Assembly: GCA_947479085.1 (NCBI GenBank)
Contig: CANJYB010000005.1
Coordinates: forward strand, 1-64,000
DNA from: Bacteroidota bacterium
GTDB lineage: Bacteria; Bacteroidota; Bacteroidia; 2-12-FULL-35-15
Direction: 5' to 3'
DNA: 64,000 bases
Shown: piece after piece, positions 34,500 through 43,640 of the stretch
Numbering within the stretch: the stretch's first letter is position 1
Layout: every line of letters starts with the position of its first letter
The notes under the pieces: model-generated
What the model was told of the DNA's origin: nothing
Database searches by the model: none
Seen by the model: the letters and a program-made list of their open reading frames with translations, nothing else
Translations under genes and position numbers: made by a program

Positions 34500-35582
34500 A
34501 TGAATAAAACAATTTTGCTAATTACTACTGTTGCTTTATCAGGATTTATTTCCTGCAAATCAAAGAAAGAAGAAAAACCTGAAGAAGGAAAGTATGCTGT
34601 AACGAGCCCGCTTTTGATGGATACATCTTTTACTAAGGAATACGTTGCCCAGATTCAGTCTGTGCAAAATGTAGAAATACATGCTTTGGTGAAAGGGTAC
34701 ATTGAGACAATAAATGTAGACGAAGGTCAACAGGTTAAAGCGGGTCAGATTCTTTTAACCATTATGCCTAAAGAATACCAGGCTGAATCGGCAAAGGCAA
34801 AAGCCGAAGCGAGAACGTGTGAAATAGAGTTGCAGAATGTAAAAACATTGGCAGATAAAAACATTGTCTCCAATGCAGAATTAGCAATAGCGCAGGCAAA
34901 ATTCGATGAAGCTAAAGCAGAAGCTGCCCGTGCGGAATTGTTTGTTTCATTTACTGAAATAAGAGCTCCTTTTGACGGAGTGATTGATAGAATACATTTT
35001 AAAGTGGGAAGCTTAATTGATGAAGGCACTTTATTAACCACTATTTCAAACAACAGAGAAGTATACGCTTATTATAATGTTTCCGAAGTAGACTATCTGG
35101 ATTACAGAGCCCGCAATAAAAATAATAAGAAGGACAGCGCTACTCTTTTATTGGCCAATAATCAACCTCACCTGTATAAGGGCGATATAGAAACAGTGGA
35201 AGGAGAATTTGATAATAGTACGGGAACCATTGCTTTCAGGGCAAAATTTCCAAATCCCGATTTGCTTTTGAAACATGGGGAAACCGGAAAAATACAGATA
35301 ACAGTGCCAATCAAAAATGCTTTACTGATTCCTCAAAAAGCAACTTTTGAAATACAGGACAAAATTTATGTGTATGTGCTTGATCAGAACAATGAGTTGA
35401 AAGCGAAAAGTATTTCTATAAAAGAAAGACTTTCGAACATATATGTTATTGAATCAGGACTTGAGGCAACAGATAAAATACTTTTAGAAGGAGTTCAAAG
35501 TGTGAAGGAGGATGATAAAATTCAAACTGAATTTATTCCCTCAAAGCAGGTTGTTGAACGTTTGCAATTAATTAAACAATAG
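34500..35582 (+). CDS. RND efflux periplasmic adaptor subunit, 360 aa
   Basis: Membrane-fusion protein (AcrA/MexA type) that links the inner-membrane pump to the outer-membrane channel. The N-terminal lipoprotein signal ends at FISC (MNKTILLITTVALSGFISC). Order of domains: barrel-sandwich first half (VAQIQSVQNVEIHALVKGYIETINVDEGQQVKAGQILLTI), helical hairpin (about 95-155), second lipoyl half (TEIRAPFDGVIDRIHFKVGSLIDEGTLLTTIS), beta-barrel and membrane-proximal domains to the C-terminus. It is the first gene of a three-gene operon; the permease follows after 28 bases. Substrate unknown. Confidence 0.95.
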   Translation: MNKTILLITTVALSGFISCKSKKEEKPEEGKYAVTSPLLMDTSFTKEYVAQIQSVQNVEIHALVKGYIETINVDEGQQVKAGQILLTIMPKEYQAESAKAKAEARTCEIELQNVKTLADKNIVSNAELAIAQAKFDEAKAEAARAELFVSFTEIRAPFDGVIDRIHFKVGSLIDEGTLLTTISNNREVYAYYNVSEVDYLDYRARNKNNKKDSATLLLANNQPHLYKGDIETVEGEFDNSTGTIAFRAKFPNPDLLLKHGETGKIQITVPIKNALLIPQKATFEIQDKIYVYVLDQNNELKAKSISIKERLSNIYVIESGLEATDKILLEGVQSVKEDDKIQTEFIPSKQVVERLQLIKQ

Positions 35583-35610
35583 AAATTTCACTTCTAATAA
35601 AACAAAGAAT

Positions 35611-38600
35611 ATGTTCAATAAATTTATACAAAGACCAGTACTGTCTATTGTTATCTCGCTTATAATAACGCTGCTTGGGGCATTGGCAATAACACAACTG
35701 CCAATAACACAGTTCCCTTCTATATCTCCACCTAAGGTAAATATTTCGGCAGAATACCCGGGAGCCAATGGGGAGTTAATGATTAAAGCGGTTGTTATTC
35801 CTTTGGAACGGGCAATTAACGGAGTGCCCGGGGTAAAATATATTGCTTCTGATGCAGGGAATGATGGTGTAGCTTCTATACAGGTTGTTTTTAATTTAGG
35901 TGTTGACCCTAATATAGCATCCGTAAATATTCAGAACAGAGTGGCGGGGGTGATTAATAAATTACCGCCTATAGTTGTAAGGGAAGGTGTTAAGATTACA
36001 AGAGAGGAATCGAACATGCTTATGTATATTAATGTGTATAGTAAAGATCCAAGTTTAGGTGTGAATTTTATATACAATTTCGCTGACATTAATATACTTT
36101 CTGAATTAAAAAGAGTGGATGGGGTCGGGTTTGCTGACATTCTTGGTGACAGAGAATATTCCATGAGAATATGGCTGAAACCAGACAGAATGTTGGCTCA
36201 CAAAATTTCCGCTGATGAAGTTATGAAAGCTCTTGACGAGCAAAGTTTGGAAGCTTCACCAGGCAGAACAGGTGAAAGTTCGGGAAGGAAATCGCAGGCT
36301 TTTGAATATGTAATAAAATATCCCGGAAGATTTACCACCAAAGAAGGTTATGAAAATATCATTTTGAGATCGAGCCCTGATGGACAAATACTAAGAATTA
36401 AAGATGTTGCCGATGTTGAATTTGGAACTGCCTATTATGATATATACTCAACGCTAAATGGAAAACCTGCCGCTGCAATAGTTGTAAAGCAATCTTACGG
36501 AAGTAATGCAAGTACAACAATAAGCAATATCAAAAAAAGGATGGAGGAAATAAAGGCTGAATCGTTTCCAAAAGGAATGGATTATGAAATCAGTTATGAC
36601 GTTTCTAAATTTTTAGATGCATCAATAGAGAAAGTGCTTCATACTTTGATAGAAGCATTTTTGCTGGTAAGTCTGGTAGTGTTTGTATTTCTTGGAGATT
36701 GGCGTTCTACATTAATTCCGGCAATTGCAGTACCTGTGTCCTTAGTTGGAACTTTCTTTTTCATGCAATTTTTTGGAATTACACTTAATATGATCACATT
36801 ATTTGCATTGGTGCTTGCCATTGGTATAGTAGTGGATAATGCCATTGTTGTGGTGGAAGCAGTTCACGCAAAAATGGAAGAATATAATCTGGGGCCAAAG
36901 GAAGCTACAGAATTAGCAATGTCAGAAATAAGCGGAGCCATCATTGCAATTACCTTGGTAATGGCAGCTGTATTTATACCTGTTGCATTTATGTCGGGAC
37001 CGGTAGGTATATTCTATCGCCAGTTTTCTGTAACCATGGCTACATCTATTATTTTGTCAGGTGTTATTGCATTAACATTAACTCCAGCTTTATGTGCAAT
37101 CATGTTAAAAAACACGCATGGAAAGGAGAAACGAAGGAACTTATTGAATAGATTTTTAACGGGATTCAATAATTGGTTCAACCGAACACTTGGCAGATAT
37201 ACTAAAATACTGCACCTGATTGTCAACAGAAGAGTGATCACATTTTTAACTTTAATCATTTTCTGTTTAGGAACCTGGGGTCTGAATAGTTTGATTCCTT
37301 CAGGATTTATTCCAAATGAAGACCAGGGCGTTTTCTATGCTATTATCAACACCCCACCGGGATCAACTTTAGAAAGAACAAATGAAGTGAGTGCCCAGGT
37401 TGGAAAAATTGCTGAAAAAATGGAAGATGTAAAATCTGTATCTTCTTTGGCGGGCTACGAAATTTTATCAGAAGGAGAAGGCTCAACAGCGGGAACCTGT
37501 TTAATTAATCTGAAAACATGGGATGAAAGAAAACACTCTGTGGAAGAAGTAATGAAGGAGTTAGAAGAAAAGTGTAAGGACATTAAAGGGGCAACCATTG
37601 AATTTTTCCCTCCCCCTGCGGTTCCGGGATATGGTGCTGCCGGTGGATTTGAATTACGTCTCCTGGATAAAATGGCCAGTGGCGATTACAAAAAAATGGA
37701 AACTGTAAACAATGATTTTGTAAAGGAGTTAAATAAAAGGCCTGAGCTTACCTCTGTTTTTAGTTTTTATAGTGCCAGCTATCCTCAATACATGTTGAAT
37801 ATCGACAATGATAAAGCACAGCAAAAAGGCGTTACTATTGATAATGCAATGAATACTTTATCAACACTGGTCGGGAGTAATTATGAAACAAGTTTTATTA
37901 AGTATGACCGGCAATATAAAGTAATGGTTCAGGCACTGCCCGAGTACAGGGCACTCCCTCAGGACCTTTTGAAACTTTACGTTAAAAACGATCGTGATGA
38001 AATGGTTCCATTTTCAGCTTTTATGAAAATGGATAAAGTGTTTGGATTATCCGAAATCACAAGACATAATATGTATAATTCATCAGAAATAAGTGGTAAT
38101 GCAGCACCGGGGTTTAGCAGTGGAGCAGCTATTGCAGCAATAAATGAGGTTGCAAAAACCAAGCTGCCAAGAGGTTTTGGTATTGATTGGGCAGGTATTT
38201 CAAAAGATGAAGTAGGAAGAGGAAATGAAGCGATTTATATTTTTCTTATTTGCCTTGCTTTTGTTTACCTGTTGTTGGCTGCTCAGTATGAAAGCTTTGT
38301 TCTGCCTTTCCCTATTATCCTTTCCTTGCCAACAGGACTTTTTGGAGCATTTTTCTTTTTGAAATTTTTGGGTCTGGAAAATAACATTTACGCCCAGGTT
38401 TCAATGGTAATGTTAATTGGATTGCTTGCTAAAAATGCTGTTTTGATTGTTGAGTTTGCAGTTCAAAAACATAAAGCAGGTTCTACTGTATTTCAATCGG
38501 CCATTGCGGGTGCTTCAGTTCGTTTACGTCCCATTTTAATGACTTCTTTTGCCTTTATTGCAGGACTTATTCCTCTTGTATTTGCTACGGGTCCGGGAGC

Positions 38601-38772
38601 AATAGGGAACAGAACTATTGGAACTGCTGCAGTTGGAGGAATGCTATTCGGTACCATTTTCGGAGTACTTATTATTCCGGGCTTGTATTACGTGTTTGCT
38701 AGAATTTCAGAAAAGCATATCCTTATTGAAGAAGAAGAAGAAAATCCTTTAACCGAAGAAATTGATGAATAA
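35611..38772 (+). CDS. RND efflux pump permease (HAE1 type), 1053 aa
   Basis: Full-length inner-membrane drug/proton antiporter of the AcrB/MexB group. TM1 is preceded by MFNKFIQRPVLSIVISLII. The porter domain contains FNLGVDPNIASVNIQNRV and GFADILGDREYSMRIWL. TM4 carries GIVVDNAIVVVEAVHAKM, with the acidic residues of the proton relay. The second half repeats the layout (GLLAKNAVLIVEFAVQKHKAG, then LRPILMTSFAFIAGLIPLVFA). It ends in an acidic tail. Its stop codon overlaps the start of the outer-membrane factor. Length is normal for this family. Confidence 0.97.
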   Translation: MFNKFIQRPVLSIVISLIITLLGALAITQLPITQFPSISPPKVNISAEYPGANGELMIKAVVIPLERAINGVPGVKYIASDAGNDGVASIQVVFNLGVDPNIASVNIQNRVAGVINKLPPIVVREGVKITREESNMLMYINVYSKDPSLGVNFIYNFADINILSELKRVDGVGFADILGDREYSMRIWLKPDRMLAHKISADEVMKALDEQSLEASPGRTGESSGRKSQAFEYVIKYPGRFTTKEGYENIILRSSPDGQILRIKDVADVEFGTAYYDIYSTLNGKPAAAIVVKQSYGSNASTTISNIKKRMEEIKAESFPKGMDYEISYDVSKFLDASIEKVLHTLIEAFLLVSLVVFVFLGDWRSTLIPAIAVPVSLVGTFFFMQFFGITLNMITLFALVLAIGIVVDNAIVVVEAVHAKMEEYNLGPKEATELAMSEISGAIIAITLVMAAVFIPVAFMSGPVGIFYRQFSVTMATSIILSGVIALTLTPALCAIMLKNTHGKEKRRNLLNRFLTGFNNWFNRTLGRYTKILHLIVNRRVITFLTLIIFCLGTWGLNSLIPSGFIPNEDQGVFYAIINTPPGSTLERTNEVSAQVGKIAEKMEDVKSVSSLAGYEILSEGEGSTAGTCLINLKTWDERKHSVEEVMKELEEKCKDIKGATIEFFPPPAVPGYGAAGGFELRLLDKMASGDYKKMETVNNDFVKELNKRPELTSVFSFYSASYPQYMLNIDNDKAQQKGVTIDNAMNTLSTLVGSNYETSFIKYDRQYKVMVQALPEYRALPQDLLKLYVKNDRDEMVPFSAFMKMDKVFGLSEITRHNMYNSSEISGNAAPGFSSGAAIAAINEVAKTKLPRGFGIDWAGISKDEVGRGNEAIYIFLICLAFVYLLLAAQYESFVLPFPIILSLPTGLFGAFFFLKFLGLENNIYAQVSMVMLIGLLAKNAVLIVEFAVQKHKAGSTVFQSAIAGASVRLRPILMTSFAFIAGLIPLVFATGPGAIGNRTIGTAAVGGMLFGTIFGVLIIPGLYYVFARISEKHILIEEEEENPLTEEIDE

Positions 38773-40207
38773 TATGAACTTATTTAGAAAAAATAAAAAC
38801 ATTGTTTTTTTATTTATGTGCATTCTGTATGCAGGTTGTAAAACTACTCCACCTCTTAAGAATACAATTGAACAGTCGTTACCGCATTCATATAATAGCC
38901 AAAATGACTCAATTAATTCTGCCGCGATAAAATGGAAAGATTTTTTTACTGATAAAAACTTAACAGCACTAATAGATACTGCTCTGAAAAATAACCTTGA
39001 TGTGTTAATTACTTTGCAGGATATAGAAATTGCGAAGTCAAATGTACGGTTCAGGAAGGGGATGTTATTTCCAACTGTGACAGCGGGAGCAGGAGCAGGG
39101 ATAGAAAAGGTGGGAACATATACCAGCCAGGGGGCGGGTGATGCGTCTGCAGAGATTACCCCCGGACAAATTGTCCCTGAAAATCTTGGTGATTTTTACC
39201 TCGGTTTGCATACAAGTTGGGAGGTGGATGTGTGGGGAAAATTAAGGAATGCGAAAAAGGCAGCATTTTCAAGGTATTTAGGTTCAATTGAAGGGAAGAA
39301 CTTTGTTGTTACTAATCTGGTTGGAGAAGTGGCTAATACTTATTATGAATTACGTGCATTAGACAATGAATTGCAGTACATCAAACAAACAATAGAGTTG
39401 CAGAAAAATGCGCTTGAAATTGCAAGGGTTCAGAAACAAGCTTCAGTGGTTACTGAATTAGCAGTAAAACAATTTGAAGCTCAGGTGTTCAATTCACAAA
39501 GCATGGAATTTGATATAAAACAACAAATTAAGGAAAGTGAGAATAAGTTGAATTTTTTATTAGGCAGATACCCTCAACCAATTATTCGGGACACTTCTGT
39601 TTTTCAGGACCAACTGCCAATGCCGGTAAAGGCAGGTATTCCTTCACAATTGATGAAAAACAGACCTGATATTAAACAGGCAGAAATGGAATTGTATGCC
39701 ACAAAATGTGATGTAGCAGCAGCCAGAGCTGAATTTTATCCTTCATTTAGTATTACGGGAGGTATTGGTTTTGATGCATTTAAACTATCTTATTTGTTTT
39801 CGACCCCACAATCTATCGTTTATTCTTTATTAGGCGATTTAACCGCACCATTGATTAACCGGACAGCAATTAAAGCAGAATTTAACAAAGCAAAAGCCTT
39901 TCAATTGGAAGCGTTATACAATTATCAAAAAACAATTCTGAATGGTTATGTAGAAGTATCCAATGAAATGTCCAACATTAGTAATCTGCAACAAGCATTT
40001 GACCAAAAAGCTAAAGCGGTAGATGCATTGACAAAGGCAATTGATATTTCGAATGATCTTTTCAGGTCAGGTCGGGCTAACTATTTTGAAGTATTGATGA
40101 CTCAGCGTGAAGCATTGGATTCGAAATTAGAACTAATTGAAGTAAAGAAGCACCAGTTCAATGCTATAACAAATATTTACAAAGCATTAGGTGGCGGATG
40201 GAGATAA
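38765..40207 (+). CDS. RND efflux outer-membrane factor (TolC/NodT type), 480 aa
   Basis: Lipoprotein-type outer-membrane channel with a signal ending LYAGC, then WKDFFTDKNLTALIDTALKNNLDVLITLQDIEIAKSNVRFRKGML, the standard N-terminal helix-loop of the NodT group. It is followed by a beta-strand segment (DFYLGLHTSWEVDVWGKLRNAKKAA), a repeat of the helix pattern, and FDAFKLSYLFSTPQSIVYSLLGDLTAPLINR in the second half. It closes the pump with the adaptor and permease, whose stop codon it overlaps by eight bases. A strong terminator lies downstream, immediately before the left att site of the next element. Confidence 0.95.
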   Translation: MNNMNLFRKNKNIVFLFMCILYAGCKTTPPLKNTIEQSLPHSYNSQNDSINSAAIKWKDFFTDKNLTALIDTALKNNLDVLITLQDIEIAKSNVRFRKGMLFPTVTAGAGAGIEKVGTYTSQGAGDASAEITPGQIVPENLGDFYLGLHTSWEVDVWGKLRNAKKAAFSRYLGSIEGKNFVVTNLVGEVANTYYELRALDNELQYIKQTIELQKNALEIARVQKQASVVTELAVKQFEAQVFNSQSMEFDIKQQIKESENKLNFLLGRYPQPIIRDTSVFQDQLPMPVKAGIPSQLMKNRPDIKQAEMELYATKCDVAAARAEFYPSFSITGGIGFDAFKLSYLFSTPQSIVYSLLGDLTAPLINRTAIKAEFNKAKAFQLEALYNYQKTILNGYVEVSNEMSNISNLQQAFDQKAKAVDALTKAIDISNDLFRSGRANYFEVLMTQREALDSKLELIEVKKHQFNAITNIYKALGGGWR

Positions 40208-40213
40208 AAGCAA

Positions 40214-40253
40214 AAAAGGGAAGAAAACTGGTTTTTCAGTTTCTTCCCTTTTA
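40214..40253 (+). terminator. Terminator after the RND operon
   Basis: Long stem AAAAGGGAAGAAAACTG / CAGTTTCTTCCCTTTT with loop GTTTTT (one unpaired base). It lies between the outer-membrane factor stop and the left att core at 40254. Confidence 0.85.
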
Positions 40254-40276
40254 GTGGTACCCACTGAACCCGAACC
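40254..40276. other. Left attachment site: duplicated 3' end of tRNA-Phe
   Basis: GTGGTACCCACTG is identical to bases 46356-46368, the acceptor-stem and T-arm end of tRNA-Phe plus one flanking base. Beyond it, CGAACC also matches the T-loop at the same offset. In all, 20 of 23 positions agree by eye. It lies 189 bases before the integrase start. It is a direct repeat in the same orientation, as expected for attL or attR. Confidence 0.8.
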
Positions 40277-40381
40277 TTTATTTCCTTACCTTTCTCTTTA
40301 CACCTCTACATACTACTAAATATAATACTTTGCTCAAATATGTAGGTAAGTAAGAAAAAGAAAGATTAAACTAAATTAAAC

Positions 40382-40407
40382 AAAACCGACACCTAAACCG
40401 ACACCTT
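40382..40407. repeat. 26-bp direct repeat, left copy, inside the element
   Basis: AAAACCGACACCTAAACCGA plus six bases, containing the ACCGACACCT unit twice. A copy with one mismatch is at 46276-46301 near the other end. Candidate arm-type integrase or excisionase sites. Confidence 0.85.
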
Positions 40408-40464
40408 GTCATTTTTTTATCTATTTTTGTACCGTTCAATATTTCGTAATACAAATTTATCAAA

Positions 40465-41802
40465 ATGGCAAAATTCAACTTCAACCTCAAAGAGGCTCAA
40501 TTAAACATTGACAGCCCAACAGAAACCCCGATTTTATTTATTGTTAGATGGGATAACAAAAAACTTGTTTACTATACAGGTGAAACAATTAACCCAAAGT
40601 TTTGGCAATTCGACAAAACAAAAGACAACTACCAAAGGGCAACCCGAAAGTTTACCTCATACCACGAATTAAATTCGAGATTAAACAGTATTTCTGCAAA
40701 TGCTGAAAGGTTAATTCTAAACTTTGAGAGTAATAACAAAAGGCAACCTACAATTGAGGAGTTAAAGGAACTGTTTATAAATGCTAATTTAAACGGAAAG
40801 GAAAAGGGACAGGAACCAAAGGAAACGAAATTAGATTTATTTGGTTCAATAGAACGGTTTATTTCAGATTCTAAAACCCGAACCAACGACAATACAGGCA
40901 AACCACTTAATGAGGTAACTATAAGGATTTATAAAAGGTCGAGAGATTTATTATTAGAGTTCAATAAGAAAAGAAAAAAGAAAATTGATTTCAGCAATAT
41001 AGATTTAGATTTCTATTATGATTATACAGCCTTTTTAACGACTACAAAGAAGTTTTCCACCAATACCATAGGGAAACATATTAGAACCCTTAAAATCTTC
41101 TTAAACGATGCCACAGAGAGAGGGTTAAATAATTCCTTTGCATATAAAAGTAAACGGTTTAAAATACAGGGCGAAAAAACTGAAAGTATTTATTTAAACG
41201 AAAAAGAACTACAGGAAATTTACGAATTAGATTTATCTTATGTTCCTCGATTGGATAGAGTGAGAGATTTGTTTTTAGTTGGGTGTTGGACAGGGTTAAG
41301 GTTTTCCGATTTCTCAACCATTGCACCCGAAAACATTAAAGGAGACTTTATAGAGATTGAAACCCAAAAGACAAAAAACAAAGTTACAATACCTATACAC
41401 CCAACAGTAAAGGCAATAATGAATAAGTACAAAGAGAGTTCTGTTAATTCTCTCCCTCCCTCAATTTCAAACGCTAAAATGAATGAGTATATTAAGGAAT
41501 TTGCTAAAGAAGTTACAAGTTTAAAAGAAACCATTACCTCGAAAACATACACAAAGGCAGGTTTAAATGTTACTGAAAACCTCAACAGATATAAACTAAT
41601 TACAACCCATACAGCTCGTAGGAGTTTCGCTACAAACCTATATAAAGACAAGGTGCCAGCATATACGATTATGCAAATAACAGGACACAAAACAGAAAAG
41701 GCGTTCTTATCATATATCAAAGTGAGCAACGATGAACACGCTAAAATATTAGAATTACATTGGAAAGAAAAAGAGTATAGAAATAATTTAAAGGCTGTAT
41801 AA
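40465..41802 (+). CDS. int: Tyrosine recombinase (integrase), 445 aa
   Basis: Integrase of the Bacteroidota type with three parts: an N-terminal arm-binding domain (residues about 1-100, IVRWDNKKLVYYTGETINPKFWQ), a SAM-like core-binding domain (about 120-220, LFGSIERFISDSKTR), and the catalytic domain. Active-site residues can be seen: R279 in GCWTGLRFSD, H382 and R385 in HTARRSFATNLY, H408 in ITGHKTEK, and nucleophile Y417 in AFLSYIK. It lies immediately inside the left att site and is the best candidate for integration into the tRNA-Phe gene. The next ORF starts one base after its stop. Confidence 0.96.
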   Translation: MAKFNFNLKEAQLNIDSPTETPILFIVRWDNKKLVYYTGETINPKFWQFDKTKDNYQRATRKFTSYHELNSRLNSISANAERLILNFESNNKRQPTIEELKELFINANLNGKEKGQEPKETKLDLFGSIERFISDSKTRTNDNTGKPLNEVTIRIYKRSRDLLLEFNKKRKKKIDFSNIDLDFYYDYTAFLTTTKKFSTNTIGKHIRTLKIFLNDATERGLNNSFAYKSKRFKIQGEKTESIYLNEKELQEIYELDLSYVPRLDRVRDLFLVGCWTGLRFSDFSTIAPENIKGDFIEIETQKTKNKVTIPIHPTVKAIMNKYKESSVNSLPPSISNAKMNEYIKEFAKEVTSLKETITSKTYTKAGLNVTENLNRYKLITTHTARRSFATNLYKDKVPAYTIMQITGHKTEKAFLSYIKVSNDEHAKILELHWKEKEYRNNLKAV

Positions 41803-41803
41803 T

Positions 41804-42736
41804 ATGAATAAATTAGATGGAGGTTTTATTTTTAGTACCGATTTGGATAAAAAAGAAGTGACGTTTTATATTGCGATTTTTAACAAATACTATGTCGCAA
41901 CTTCATTAAATAAAACCGCAATTAAAAAGTTAGTAGACTGGTATAGGAATTATTTTGATTTAGATAAAAAAGAGGTATTAGAAGATTTATTGCCTATTAT
42001 TAAAAATGAAAAAGATTTCAGTTTGATAGGTGAAAATAAAGAGGCGTATAAACAATTTTGTGAGTATATTAATGTACTACCAATACAGAGTTCAGAATTA
42101 TTAATAGAAAAATTTAACGAAGAGTTTGAGAGGGTAAAAGAAAAGTTTAAGAATAGAAGTATTGAAACAAATTTAGAAACATTAATTCTTTTTGAGATTG
42201 ATTTTATTAATAAACACATTGAGGTTATCAATAGAATGTACTTTAATATTTACCCTCAAAACCACAAAAGAAAAATAGCACCTCCACTAAATTTTGATAG
42301 GTTTATTACAGCAATAAAGGAACAACAGGGAACAAACTATACTACTACTGATTTGATACCATTAACAAAATATTTAAACGAGTTACAGAAAAGAGTAGTG
42401 TTGTTAATTAATGAAAAAAAGGAACCTGAGAACATTATTATAGATAGTGATATTTTAGAGAATAGAACAAAACTATTATTATTAAAAGAGTTGGGAGTAT
42501 TAGACATATTAAAAAAACTCAATTTGCCCGAACGAAAGTTAGCGCAACTAATAACCGAAATAATAGAATCTGATAAATCAAAAAAAACAGATACGGTTGA
42601 AAGTGTAAGAACTGATTTAAGATATATTGATTACACAAAAGAAAAAAAGGATAAATCCCCGAATAATAAAACTGCAATTAATAAAGTAAATTCAATTCTA
42701 TTAAAATATGGTTTGCCTATAATTAAAGGAACTTAA
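41804..42736 (+). CDS. Hypothetical element protein, 310 aa
   Basis: Unknown protein, coupled to the integrase (one-base gap). It is rich in Lys, Glu, Asn and Ile and looks largely helical, with a beta-like N-terminus (GGFIFSTDLDKKEVTFYIAIFNKYYV). The last 60 residues are basic (SVRTDLRYIDYTKEKKDKSPNNKTAINK) and could bind nucleic acid. There is no signal peptide or membrane span. Proteins with similar length and composition often follow integrases in Bacteroidota islands, but I cannot name a family. Confidence 0.75.
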   Translation: MNKLDGGFIFSTDLDKKEVTFYIAIFNKYYVATSLNKTAIKKLVDWYRNYFDLDKKEVLEDLLPIIKNEKDFSLIGENKEAYKQFCEYINVLPIQSSELLIEKFNEEFERVKEKFKNRSIETNLETLILFEIDFINKHIEVINRMYFNIYPQNHKRKIAPPLNFDRFITAIKEQQGTNYTTTDLIPLTKYLNELQKRVVLLINEKKEPENIIIDSDILENRTKLLLLKELGVLDILKKLNLPERKLAQLITEIIESDKSKKTDTVESVRTDLRYIDYTKEKKDKSPNNKTAINKVNSILLKYGLPIIKGT

Positions 42737-42823
42737 CCCTACTTTACATTTTGGGGACACCCCCCAATTTATCCCAATTTACGTTTGTGCCAAGTTTATT
42801 AATAACAATTAAAACAGGTACAA

Positions 42824-43114
42824 ATGACAAATCTATTAATGAGTTCTTATTCCTTACAGGAATTAACTACAGTAATCTCTGAAACTGTAAAAATCGAATT
42901 TGAAAGACAAAACAGCCTTTCAACACCTCAACCCGACAATGCGTATTTAACCCGAAAGGAAACAGCCCGAATTTTAGGCGTTTCTTTGCCCACGTTGAAC
43001 GATTGGAGTAAAAAGGGACTGTTACCCTCTTACCGCATTTCATCACGCATAAGGTACAAAAAAGAGGAGGTGTTAAACTCTCTGAATAAACGTAACTTTA
43101 AAGGGGGGGTGTAA
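42824..43114 (+). CDS. Excisionase-like HTH protein, 96 aa
   Basis: A helix-turn-helix of the MerR/HTH_17 type: YLTRKETARILGVSLPTLNDW, then SKKGLLPSYRISSRIRYKKEEVLNSL. This is the arrangement of Bacteroidota excisionases and DNA-binding accessory proteins of mobile elements. The ATG at 42824 begins MTNLLMSS; a second Met at residue 6 is possible. It would control integration direction or regulate element genes. It is separated from the 43116 gene by one base. Confidence 0.85.
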   Translation: MTNLLMSSYSLQELTTVISETVKIEFERQNSLSTPQPDNAYLTRKETARILGVSLPTLNDWSKKGLLPSYRISSRIRYKKEEVLNSLNKRNFKGGV

Positions 43115-43115
43115 T

Positions 43116-43538
43116 ATGGAAAAGTTGTTCAATTTCGTACATTACAAAGAGGTTAAGTATAAACTTAATTCTGAAACAGGATACTACCAAAAGGAACCCG
43201 ATAAAATACCATTCCTTAAACTCCCCAGCGATTTAAAAATAGAGAAAACTGTTAAGGAGTTTCTTAAACAGCAAGGCGCAAACGAAATAATAACGGGGCG
43301 TATCAAAAATAAAGAGAGATTATTTTTTACGGGTTTAATACCTATTCAAAACAACTTCTTTGAGGGCGACAATTACGAATTTATAAAAGGGGTAAAGAAA
43401 AAGAGTTTAATAGTATTTGAGTTTTCCGAGAGTAACGAATTTTTAACTCTCAATTACTTCAATCATTTCTATAAGGAAAACAAAGAGGAGAGATTCAAAT
43501 TTGTATTGTCATTTATCCAACAAAAAACAACACTATAA
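43116..43538 (+). CDS. Hypothetical element protein, 140 aa
   Basis: No family recognised. It opens MEKLFNFVHYKEVKYKLNS and is mostly beta and helix with many Lys and Phe residues. A FTGLIPIQNNFFEGDNYEFIKGVKKKSLIVFEFSESNEFLTLNYFN segment is characteristic. It starts one base after the HTH gene. Small proteins upstream of replication genes in such elements sometimes act with them, but this is inference. A terminator-like hairpin follows at 43549-43571. Confidence 0.7.
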   Translation: MEKLFNFVHYKEVKYKLNSETGYYQKEPDKIPFLKLPSDLKIEKTVKEFLKQQGANEIITGRIKNKERLFFTGLIPIQNNFFEGDNYEFIKGVKKKSLIVFEFSESNEFLTLNYFNHFYKENKEERFKFVLSFIQQKTTL

Positions 43539-43548
43539 AAAAGTAAAA

Positions 43549-43571
43549 GAGGGAGTTTCGTAGGCTCCCTC
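43549..43571 (+). terminator. Stem-loop inside the element
   Basis: GAGGGAG / CTCCCTC stem with a 9-base loop, followed by a weak CTTAATTG tract. It separates the int-HTH gene group from the replication-like gene at 43641. Confidence 0.55.
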
Positions 43572-43640
43572 CTTAATTGTTCAATATCCGTAAACAACAG
43601 GCAAACCCATTATAAACAGAATACAAAGGTATAAAAATAA

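Noticed and set aside
40254-40276. A second tRNA gene next to the integrase
   Set aside because: Only the acceptor/T-arm end is present; there is no D-arm or anticodon arm. It is an att repeat.
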